A stretch of DNA of 64,000 nucleotides from a virus: the IMG/VR virus record IMGVR_UViG_3300020165_000007, positions 1 through 64,000 of that record, one strand, 5' to 3'. Positions within the stretch are counted from its first letter, which is position 1. Every line of letters starts with the position of its first letter. The position numbers and the translations under genes are program-made. Positions 6,595 through 14,696 of the stretch are shown in pieces. The notes under the pieces are model-generated. The model worked only from the letters and a program-made list of their open reading frames with translations. It ran no database searches and was not told the DNA's origin.

Positions 6595-9516
6595 TTATAC
6601 TGTAGATGTTCTTAATTGCATCGACCCAAAACTTTGGGTTTCTGTTTGATAGTTACCTATGTAAATTTTATACCCTACTCCATTCCAATAACCGTCAGGA
6701 CTATCAATATTTGCAGTATCAAAGGTTTGGAATAATCCAGTTGAACCAAAGTTCCCTTTGTTTAAATCAGACACGAAATAACTCTGCTTTGTGTTATATT
6801 CTTCGAAATGTGCAAACCATAAGAACTCAGAAGAAGCATTAAATGTTATTGTTAATGTACTATCTTGGTTATTCGTAATTGATGACTTATTAGCCGTTCC
6901 TCCCGATATTGCGTCTTGAATAGAACTAATTGTTGGTTGGGTGGATGATGTACCATACCAATATGGATATACACCTGTAATCGTTCTGTTGGACGCATCT
7001 AAGTTTGTCCTGGCAGCCTGTGGGGTATTACTATTCGTTCCAAAACTTCTAGTATCGTCATTACCTTTATTGTCTTTTTTAACAACACCTGCGTCGCAAT
7101 CACCTTCCGCGTCATACGTAGTTGAACTACTTGTATTACTTCCTGTTGGTGTGGGTACTGTTAATGTTTCACTAAGTGCCGTACTAGTATATGTGTGGTT
7201 AGGGTTATTATTATTTGTAAATCCAAATTGGTCTGGTATATCAGTAGCGGACCCTTCTGTTGGTGAATTATCTGTTATAACATCGGATGAATTTTTTCTT
7301 AGTCTGATGGACGTGAACTCACCCGCATCATTCTTAGTAGCGACACCTGTAAAGTTTATACTTTCTGTAGTTCCTACCTCAAGAGTTTGACTATTTATAC
7401 CACTAGTAGTAATTGAAGGTGTTGTATATGTTGGTAATACAGTTGGGAATAGTAAGTCGTTAAATAAATCAACCATAGTTTTTCCTGTTAAATCGGCAAC
7501 TGTCGTTCCAGCCTCTATACCTCCTACATCTGCATCCATTTCTAAAGAACTCGTTAAATTAGTATTATATATTGTGTCCGCAGTATAAGGTGTTGATGTG
7601 GTTCCTGAACCTGTTATTCTCACTCCTTCACCACCTACAGTTTCACCACCTATACCTGATGTTCCTGATGAACCTGAACTACCTGATTCTCCTGAAGAAC
7701 CTGAACTTCCTGATGTTCCACTAGAACCTGAACTACCTGATTCTCCACTACTTCCTGATGAACCTGATGTTCCACTACTACCTGAACTACCTGATTCTCC
7801 ACTACTTCCTGATGAACCTGATGTTCCACTACTTCCTGATGAACCTGATTCTCCACTACTTCCTGATGAACCTGACGTTCCACTAGAACCTGAACTACCT
7901 GATTCTCCACTAGAACCTGATGAACCTGACGTTCCACTAGAACCTGAACTACCTGATTCTCCACTACTTCCTGATGAACCTGATGTTCCACTACTTCCTG
8001 ATGAACCTGATTCTCCTGAAGAACCTGAACTTCCTGATGTTCCACTACTACCTGAACTACCTGATTCTCCACTACTTCCTGATGAACCTGATGTTCCACT
8101 ACTACCTGAACTACCTGATTCTCCTGAAGAACCTGAACTTCCTGATGTTCCACTACTACCTGAACTACCTGATTCTCCACTACTTCCTGATGAACCTGAT
8201 GTTCCACTACTACCTGAACTACCTGATTCTCCACTACTTCCTGATGAACCTGATGTTCCACTAGAACCTGAACTACCTGATTCTCCACTAGAACCTGATG
8301 AACCTGACGTTCCACTACTTCCTGATGAACCTGATTCTCCTGAAGAACCTGAACTTCCTGATGTTCCACTAGAACCTGAACTACCTGATTCTCCACTACT
8401 TCCTGATGAACCTGATGTTCCACTACTTCCTGATGAACCTGATTCTCCTGAAGAACCTGAACTTCCTGATGTTCCACTACTTCCTGAACTACCTGATTCT
8501 CCACTACTTCCTGATGAACCTGACGTTCCACTACTTCCTGATGAACCTGATTCTCCTGAAGAACCTGAACTTCCTGATGTTCCACTAGAACCTGAACTAC
8601 CTGATTCTCCACTACTTCCTGATGAACCTGACGTTCCACTACTTCCTGATGAACCTGATTCTCCTGAAGAACCTGAACTTCCTGATGTTCCACTACTACC
8701 TGAACTACCTGATTCTCCACTACTTCCTGATGAACCTGATGTTCCACTACTTCCTGATGTTCCACTACTTCCTGATGAACCTGAACCTCCACCAGTAAAA
8801 CCCGTGACACTTACCGTATCACCTAAATTATTATAAAGTTCTAATGTTGAAGTTCCGCTTAAGTATGTTCCACCTGTTATTGTCGTTAATCCACTTATGG
8901 TAACCGTGTTACCACTATTTGAACTTAAGCTTAAATCTCCGGTACTATTATAATCTACAGTACCTCCCGTAACTTGCCAGTCAGTACCCCAAAATATCCT
9001 CCATCTTGCATTAGTGGCACTAACTCCATTATATCCTTCAACTGTTGAACCTGTCCAAGCGTTTAGTAAGTTTGTACCATCGGTTGTTGCGTTGGTGACA
9101 CTATATAGCCCATCTCCCGAATTATATGAAATCGACCCCGCACTGTCAGCAGCATTAAATAAACTTTCATAATTTGGTATGACATACTGATATGTTTTAT
9201 CAACTTCTCTGACGTAAACCAACATACCAATTTTTCTTCTTCCTGAAGATATCCCATCAGCCCAAAGTTTAACAGTGTCGGGTAAAAAAGATAATCCTCT
9301 TTCGACATACCTTATCGGTATGGTGTTAGCAGATAATTGTATATCTGAACCAGGACTACCGGTTAATATTAAATCTAAATCGCTTATAGTATTAACTTCC
9401 CTATAACCTCCAATATTATTAATACTAAAGTTACTACCTACATATGTTTCAGGTTGTAATGATATCGCGTCTGTATTAACTATTGACGATTTTGGAGTTC
9501 TATATTCGTATGCCAT
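6595..9516 (-). CDS. collagen-like tail fibre protein (973 aa)
   Basis: The N-terminal region of about 240 residues (MAYEYRTPKSSIVNTDAISL...) contains threonine/glycine-rich beta stretches. It is followed by about 126 Gly-X-Y triplets in an almost perfect 18-residue period (GTSGSSGSSGESGSSGSS). The C-terminal region of about 350 residues begins IGGETVGGEGV and contains aromatic-rich stretches such as YPYWYGTS, FLWFAHFEEY and DGYWNGVGYKIYIGNY, suited to a receptor-binding tip. This tip is unrelated to those of the two other complete fibres. The spacing to neighbours is 11 bases upstream and 4 downstream, so it belongs to a fibre operon. Its partner on the cell is unknown. Confidence 0.75.
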   Translation of the reverse strand: MAYEYRTPKSSIVNTDAISLQPETYVGSNFSINNIGGYREVNTISDLDLILTGSPGSDIQLSANTIPIRYVERGLSFLPDTVKLWADGISSGRRKIGMLVYVREVDKTYQYVIPNYESLFNAADSAGSISYNSGDGLYSVTNATTDGTNLLNAWTGSTVEGYNGVSATNARWRIFWGTDWQVTGGTVDYNSTGDLSLSSNSGNTVTISGLTTITGGTYLSGTSTLELYNNLGDTVSVTGFTGGGSGSSGSSGTSGSSGTSGSSGSSGESGSSGSSGTSGSSGSSGESGSSGSSGTSGSSGSSGESGSSGSSGTSGSSGSSGESGSSGSSGTSGSSGSSGESGSSGSSGTSGSSGSSGESGSSGSSGTSGSSGSSGESGSSGSSGTSGSSGSSGESGSSGSSGTSGSSGSSGESGSSGSSGTSGSSGSSGESGSSGSSGTSGSSGSSGESGSSGSSGTSGSSGSSGESGSSGSSGTSGSSGSSGESGSSGSSGTSGSSGSSGESGSSGSSGTSGSSGSSGESGSSGSSGTSGSSGSSGESGSSGSSGTSGSSGSSGESGSSGSSGTSGSSGSSGESGSSGSSGTSGSSGSSGESGSSGSSGTSGSSGSSGESGSSGSSGTSGIGGETVGGEGVRITGSGTTSTPYTADTIYNTNLTSSLEMDADVGGIEAGTTVADLTGKTMVDLFNDLLFPTVLPTYTTPSITTSGINSQTLEVGTTESINFTGVATKNDAGEFTSIRLRKNSSDVITDNSPTEGSATDIPDQFGFTNNNNPNHTYTSTALSETLTVPTPTGSNTSSSTTYDAEGDCDAGVVKKDNKGNDDTRSFGTNSNTPQAARTNLDASNRTITGVYPYWYGTSSTQPTISSIQDAISGGTANKSSITNNQDSTLTITFNASSEFLWFAHFEEYNTKQSYFVSDLNKGNFGSTGLFQTFDTANIDSPDGYWNGVGYKIYIGNYQTETQSFGSMQLRTSTV
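7656..8790 (-). repeat. regular 54-bp Gly-X-Y repeat tract
   Basis: About 1.1 kb in which 18-residue units alternate Thr and Glu (GTS...GES). It is the most regular of the four Gly-X-Y tracts in the window. Confidence 0.85.
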
Positions 9517-9527
9517 TTATTATATTT

Positions 9528-11711
9528 TTACGAGACGGTTCCACCTCTTAGGAATACATCATTTGAAGTGTTGTTTATCTGCATCCCAGAGGCCGCCCAT
9601 GTTGAATACAGTCTATACTCTGTGTTCGTATATACTGTACCTGTGTAGTCAAGTAATCTATCATATAAAGTATTACTAGTATTAAAAGTGGTTCCGTATG
9701 AACTAGAAGTGCCATACTCTATTTGTGTAACTCTATTACTTGAACCACCTAAGGTGTTCTGTGGTACCGCAACTATATACCATGCACTTTCACTTACAGT
9801 TCCATCAGGTACTTCAAATTCATCAAATAAGTTTTGTCTAGGTCCTGATTGAGGAACCGTTGATGTGTATACCTGTGGTAATCCGGTAACTCCCGAAGTA
9901 GCATACATTTCCATCCATGTGAGTAATGAATCGTTTGTTGTTGCTGCGAATCCAGCGTTAAATCCGAAGAAATCAGGGAAAGAAATTCCTTGACCATTTA
10001 AATAACCTGATATGTCGCTACTCTTGGATGCAGGCTCGATAAATAGAAGTGCGGGTCCTAAGGCAGCCGCACTAGGTGTTATACTTGGTGTCACTGTTGC
10101 TGATGGTGTTATAGTCGGCGTTGCCGTGATTGATGGCGTTGCCGTGATTGATGGCGTTGCCGTGATTGATGGCGTTGCCGTGATTGATGGCGTTGCCGTG
10201 ATTGATGGCGTTGCGGTAATTGATGGAGTTGCGGTAATTGATGGAGTTGCGGTGATTGATGGAGTTATCGATGGTGTTGCAGTTATCGATGGTGTGGCTG
10301 TTATTGACGGTGTAGCTGTTATTGACGGAGTTGCGGTGATTGATGGAGTTGCAGTTATTGATGGTGTTACTGAAGGAGTCGCGGTTATTGACGGAGTGGC
10401 TGTTATTGATGGTGTTGCGGTGACTGATGGTGTTGCAGTTATCGATGGTGTTGCAGTTATCGATGGAGTTACTGATGGTGTTGCAGTTATCGATGGTGTT
10501 GCAGTTATCGATGGTGTGGCTGTTATTGACGGTGTAGCTGTTATTGACGGAGTTGCGGTGATTGATGGAGTTGCAGTTATTGATGGAGTTGCGGTGATTG
10601 ATGGTGTTACTGAAGGAGTCGCGGTTATCGATGGTGTTGCAGTTATCGATGGTGTTGCAGTTATCGATGGTGTTGCAGTTATCGATGGAGTTACTGATGG
10701 TGTTGCAGTTATCGATGGTGTTGCAGTTATCGATGGTGTTGCAGTTATCGATGGTGTTGCAGTTATCGATGGTGTGGCTGTTATTGACGGTGTAGCAGTT
10801 ATTGACGGAGTTGCGGTGATTGATGGAGTTGCAGTTATTGACGGAGTTGCGGTGATTGATGGAGTTGCAGTTATTGATGGAGTTGCGGTGATTGATGGTG
10901 TTGCAGTTATCGATGGTGTTGCAGTTATCGATGGAGTGGCCGTTATCGATGGTGTTGCTGTTATCGATGGTGTTGCGGTTATCGATGGAGTTGCGGTGAT
11001 TGATGGAGTTGCAGTTATTGATGGTGTTGCGGTTATCGATGGCGTTGCAGTTATAGACGGTGTTGCCGTTATCGATGGTGTTGCGGTTATCGATGGAGTT
11101 ACCGATGAAGTAGGTGTAGGAGACTCTCCTGGTGTTACTGAAGGAGTCGCGGTTATCGATGGAGTTGCAGTTATCGATGGTGTTGCAGTTATCGATGGTG
11201 TTGCTGTTATCGATGGTGTTGCGGTTATCGATGGAGTTGCAGTTATCGATGGTGTGGCTGTTATTGACGGTGTAGCAGTTATTGACGGAGTTGCGGTGAT
11301 TGATGGAGTTGCCGTTATCGATGGTGTTGCAGTTATCGATGGTGTTGCGGTTATCGATGGAGTTACCGATGAAGTAGGTGTAGGAGACTCTCCTGGTGTT
11401 GCTGTTATCGATGGAGTGGCCGTTATCGATGGAGTGGCCGTTATCGATGGAGTTGCTGTTATTGATGGAGTTGGTGTTGGTGATACACCAATATTAACGG
11501 TAGTGGTAGTACCACTGCACGGTCCCGCATCACTAACAACTATATACACACTATTAGTGTCGTCATCTAAAAAAGTAATTCCGTTTACTAACTGGTTTCT
11601 AGTCACTCCAGTTATAAAGTTTGCGGGAATCTGTGAAGTGTGGTATATATCCAAGGTCGATATGTCCACACCCACACTTGTACCGCTTAATGTTACTTCT
11701 CTTTGCGCCAT
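9528..11711 (-). CDS. Pro/Ser/Thr-linker adhesin-like tail protein (727 aa)
   Basis: Residues 1-80 form a small beta domain (MAQREVTLSGTSVGVDIS...). Residues about 80-560 are tandem PSITAT hexapeptides, broken twice by PGESPTPTSSVT. The C-terminal ~165 residues (ALGPALLFIEPASKSSD...) form a globular domain rich in Tyr, Ser and Thr. Pro-Thr-Ser stretches of this kind are extended, often O-glycosylated stalks in surface proteins; here they probably hold a C-terminal binding domain away from the virion. A copy of the 14-bp AT motif lies 17 bases before the start. The long open frame on the opposite strand over the tract is a repeat artefact. Confidence 0.65.
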   Translation of the reverse strand: MAQREVTLSGTSVGVDISTLDIYHTSQIPANFITGVTRNQLVNGITFLDDDTNSVYIVVSDAGPCSGTTTTVNIGVSPTPTPSITATPSITATPSITATPSITATPGESPTPTSSVTPSITATPSITATPSITATPSITATPSITATPSITATPSITATPSITATPSITATPSITATPSITATPSITATPSVTPGESPTPTSSVTPSITATPSITATPSITATPSITATPSITATPSITATPSITATPSITATPSITATPSITATPSITATPSITATPSITATPSITATPSITATPSITATPSITATPSITATPSITATPSITATPSITATPSITATPSVTPSITATPSITATPSITATPSITATPSVTPSITATPSITATPSITATPSITATPSITATPSITATPSITATPSVTPSITATPSITATPSVTATPSITATPSITATPSVTPSITATPSITATPSITATPSITATPSITATPSITPSITATPSITATPSITATPSITATPSITATPSITATPSITATPSITATPTITPSATVTPSITPSAAALGPALLFIEPASKSSDISGYLNGQGISFPDFFGFNAGFAATTNDSLLTWMEMYATSGVTGLPQVYTSTVPQSGPRQNLFDEFEVPDGTVSESAWYIVAVPQNTLGGSSNRVTQIEYGTSSSYGTTFNTSNTLYDRLLDYTGTVYTNTEYRLYSTWAASGMQINNTSNDVFLRGGTVS
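10100..11495 (-). repeat. 18-bp tandem repeats (PSITAT)
   Basis: About 1.4 kb of 18-bp units with synonymous changes. Blocks of several units recur almost unchanged, for example the block ending in the GVGDSP-like antisense motif near 11105 and again near 11370. This suggests duplication by recombination. Confidence 0.9.
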
Positions 11712-11727
11712 CCTTAAACCTTTTTAT

Positions 11728-11741
11728 TTTTTATATAAATA
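11728..11741 (-). promoter_or_regulatory. 14-bp AT motif, copy 2
   Basis: Same 14-mer as at 4988, here 16 bases before the ATG at 11711. The 80-base gap around it contains only a weak 5-bp inverted repeat (GTGGT/ACCAC) and no convincing terminator. Confidence 0.45.
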
Positions 11742-11791
11742 GTGGTTAGTTTTAATTTGTACCACATTATTTTACCTATAAAAATATTTTT

Positions 11792-14692
11792 TTATTTAAT
11801 TTCACCTACAGATAATAAATCATAAGCCACAACATTTACCGAACCTTCGACATTTAATTCGCAACTTATTTGTCTAGAGGTACCAACGACCGTAAGAGTA
11901 CAACTATATACGGGTTGAGTACTCGATGGAGTCGGTGTTAAAGTAACTGTTGGGGTTGATGTTGGGGTCGCACCTGGAGTAGCGGTTAAACTAGGTGTAA
12001 CCGTTATAGTTGGAGTTACTGTAGGAGTTACTGTAGAGGTGGGTGTTGGTGACACGGGACCTATTCTTCCCGCACAATTAACATTTATTTCTATTTCAAC
12101 CTTTAGTTCAATAAATGCACCATTTAATGGGTCTATATCACCCTCACAATCACCTTTTACCGTAAATATATTATTTAGTAAATCCGTGGTATATGTAATT
12201 CCACTAAATTGTGATAACATTCCTTGAACTATAGTTTCCCATTCATTATCTGAAGGAACATCATTTAAGGTATATCCAGTATAAAATGCGTTTTCTATAG
12301 TTTGACCTACACCATAACTACCCCCTGATATCGTGAGAACTCCAGTAAACACCGCGCTTTCTAAGTAACATCCATTTCCTGGTTGATTTAAATCTAAGAA
12401 AGCCTCGTTTAACATTTCATAAAACCCTCTCTTACCTTCTGAACTGGTTACAAACTCTTGCTCACATAAAGTATTAATTACGTAGTCATCAACGTTTTCA
12501 TCATTACAGGTTATTGAAACACTCTTAATTATTGAACAACCTTCACTATCTACAATTGTTGCCGTATATGTACCTCCTGAAAGACCTGTTAAATATAAAC
12601 CTGTCTGCGAAGTAGGTACATTAGCTGACCACGTAATTGTGAATGGTGCGATACCATCTGTTATAGTTAAACTTGCAGTTCCATCATTACCTGAAACACA
12701 TGGTGTACTATATAGTACTGCCTGTACTCCTCCTGTCCCTTCTAATATAGTAAAGTACTGTGTTACTGCACATCCTTCATTATCCGTAACAACAACTTGA
12801 TACGAACCCTGAGGTAAGTTATTTACTAATTCAACATTACTTAAAGACCCAATATTGTTAGAAACTACAGTTCCATCACTAATTTGTGATACCACATAAC
12901 TAAGTGGATATTTAATCTCAGTAGTACCCGATGAAACCTCTATATTTACCTCTCCATTTGACTGTCCGCAAGTTGTTGCGGTTAATGATGTCGCAACAGT
13001 AAACTTATTCTCATTTAATATTGTGGCAGTGTCAGTATATTTACACCCATTAATTAATTCTATTCCGATTTGATATGTCCCAGAAGCAAGATTCTCAAAG
13101 GTATATGATTGATTTGTTGTTGTTACCGTTTGGATATTACCTCCACTACCCGTTAAAGTATACGTTAATGGACCTTGATTGGCATTTACATTTATTTGAA
13201 TTGACCCATCTTCACCACAATCAGAATTTTCAGTTATAATACTAACCAAACTAAATCCCGCGGTTGAGGTTAATTGAACGGGTTGGTTAATTGAACATTG
13301 TCCAGCATCTTCAATTAAGATATTATAAGCCCCTCCACATAAACTATTTAACGTAAATGTTGTTGAACCGTTCTGTATTTGTCCCGTACTACCTGAGAAA
13401 TAATAAGGTAAGGTACCTCCAGTAACTGTAACAGTGATTGTACCATCACAATCAAAACAAGTTGGTTGTGTTCCTACTATATTTGAAACCCCCAATAATG
13501 GTAACTGCGGTACTGTAAACCGTTTCGTTATTACACACCCATTCGCATCTGTCACAGTAACCGATGCATCCCCCGCGGGTAAATTAGATACAGATGGGGT
13601 AGTATCTAATGTTGACCAAAAATATGTAAAGGGAGGAGTACCACCTGTAAAGTTAGTAACCTCACCATACCCAGTATTTGCAACTAAACAAGGACTCGCA
13701 CCTGTTATTAAAACTTCATAATCAAAACTAGCAACTGAGTTAATTGTAACGGTATCCGTTTGTCCTGTTTGTCCGTTACCGTCTACTACAATTGCGTAGT
13801 ATTCACCAGGTAAAATATCACTATCTATAGTAATTATATTTTCATTATAGAATTCGTCACTAAACTCATTTCCATTATAATAAAGATATACATGATACGG
13901 ATACGACAATGAATTACCTGAAATATTAATAATACCTGTAGTTAAGTTACATGTGATATCAACACCAGATATATCAACCTCAAAACAAGGGTTAACTACC
14001 ACCTGTGTTGTTAATTCTCTAGCGGTAGGTAAAGTACTATCACTAATATTAAAAACGTAAGTAGTTGCAGATAAACCACTAAAATTAAATGGACCGTTAC
14101 CTTGCGTTGTAGGTATAGTCCCTGGTGAGGAGTTAACTATTAAGTAAGGGTTAGTTCCCCCCTCTACATCAAGATATATTGACCCGTCATCACCACAGTC
14201 AGGGGTTCCTGAAAAAGTCACACTTAACGGTCCTTCATCACAATTGGGTGTACATTCAAAACTTGTAACGTCAATACCTGAATAAGGTAATGTAGTGTTT
14301 ACGCAAAATACAACTCCTAAACTTGAACCTCTTTGTGTGACTCCACAACAATCCATAAATTCATAGTTACCATTTGTTGTACCTGAAACACAATCAGGAA
14401 CAACAGGTGGAGTCGGGGTAGGTGTCGGCGTTATAGTAGGTGTCGGTGTTGGGCTTGTGGGGATGTTAGCCGATGCATAACATATAGCACCTGAATCCAT
14501 ATCAATAACTTGATATTCAAAACAAGTCCCAGTAATAAACGACTCAACGTCAAATTGAAATGGGAAATCACTATATGTTAGTGAAGACGCAACGTCTGTA
14601 TATGTTGTTACATCACAATCTTTTACACTAACTGTATAATTACCCGGATTTGGGTCTGAAACTCCTAATGATATGTTTACTATTTGACTCAT
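11792..14692 (-). CDS. SprB-repeat adhesin-like tail protein (966 aa)
   Basis: I chose the ATG at 14692 (MSQIVNISLG), 4 bases after the upstream stop; an in-frame ATG at 14710 would overlap the upstream gene. After an N-terminal domain of about 90 residues and a PTPTITPTPTPTP linker come about seven beta-sandwich repeats (residues ~160-725). They follow the SprB pattern: ...C...DG-x-I...GG-x-x-P-(Y/F)-x-Y...L-x-x-G-x-Y-x-x-x-(V/I)-x-D-x-x-G-C. SprB repeats are typical of Bacteroidetes surface adhesins. A ~130-residue domain with FYTGY...DVPS-x-NEW follows and is shared with the end of the 17360-20311 gene. Then come a second PT-rich linker and a short C-terminal domain. Probable role: a host-recognition protein of the tail tip. 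Confidence 0.7.
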   Translation of the reverse strand: MSQIVNISLGVSDPNPGNYTVSVKDCDVTTYTDVASSLTYSDFPFQFDVESFITGTCFEYQVIDMDSGAICYASANIPTSPTPTPTITPTPTPTPPVVPDCVSGTTNGNYEFMDCCGVTQRGSSLGVVFCVNTTLPYSGIDVTSFECTPNCDEGPLSVTFSGTPDCGDDGSIYLDVEGGTNPYLIVNSSPGTIPTTQGNGPFNFSGLSATTYVFNISDSTLPTARELTTQVVVNPCFEVDISGVDITCNLTTGIINISGNSLSYPYHVYLYYNGNEFSDEFYNENIITIDSDILPGEYYAIVVDGNGQTGQTDTVTINSVASFDYEVLITGASPCLVANTGYGEVTNFTGGTPPFTYFWSTLDTTPSVSNLPAGDASVTVTDANGCVITKRFTVPQLPLLGVSNIVGTQPTCFDCDGTITVTVTGGTLPYYFSGSTGQIQNGSTTFTLNSLCGGAYNILIEDAGQCSINQPVQLTSTAGFSLVSIITENSDCGEDGSIQINVNANQGPLTYTLTGSGGNIQTVTTTNQSYTFENLASGTYQIGIELINGCKYTDTATILNENKFTVATSLTATTCGQSNGEVNIEVSSGTTEIKYPLSYVVSQISDGTVVSNNIGSLSNVELVNNLPQGSYQVVVTDNEGCAVTQYFTILEGTGGVQAVLYSTPCVSGNDGTASLTITDGIAPFTITWSANVPTSQTGLYLTGLSGGTYTATIVDSEGCSIIKSVSITCNDENVDDYVINTLCEQEFVTSSEGKRGFYEMLNEAFLDLNQPGNGCYLESAVFTGVLTISGGSYGVGQTIENAFYTGYTLNDVPSDNEWETIVQGMLSQFSGITYTTDLLNNIFTVKGDCEGDIDPLNGAFIELKVEIEINVNCAGRIGPVSPTPTSTVTPTVTPTITVTPSLTATPGATPTSTPTVTLTPTPSSTQPVYSCTLTVVGTSRQISCELNVEGSVNVVAYDLLSVGEIK

Positions 14693-14696
14693 GATA

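Noticed and set aside
1449-8790. Regular short repeats that could be taken for a CRISPR array.
   Set aside because: Units are contiguous with no unique spacers, keep a reading frame, and encode Gly-X-Y.
7598-8836. A 412-codon plus-strand frame of LPDSPLLPDEPDVP repeats.
   Set aside because: Antisense of the Gly-X-Y tract of the 973-aa fibre; no support beyond absence of stops.
10012-11742. A 576-codon plus-strand frame of GVAVID repeats.
   Set aside because: Antisense of the PSITAT repeat; its ends are unlike a protein and it opposes all neighbouring genes.
11750-11775. Weak inverted repeat GTGGT...ACCAC in the gap before the 9528-11711 gene.
   Set aside because: Only 5 bp with a long loop and no U-run; not a credible terminator.
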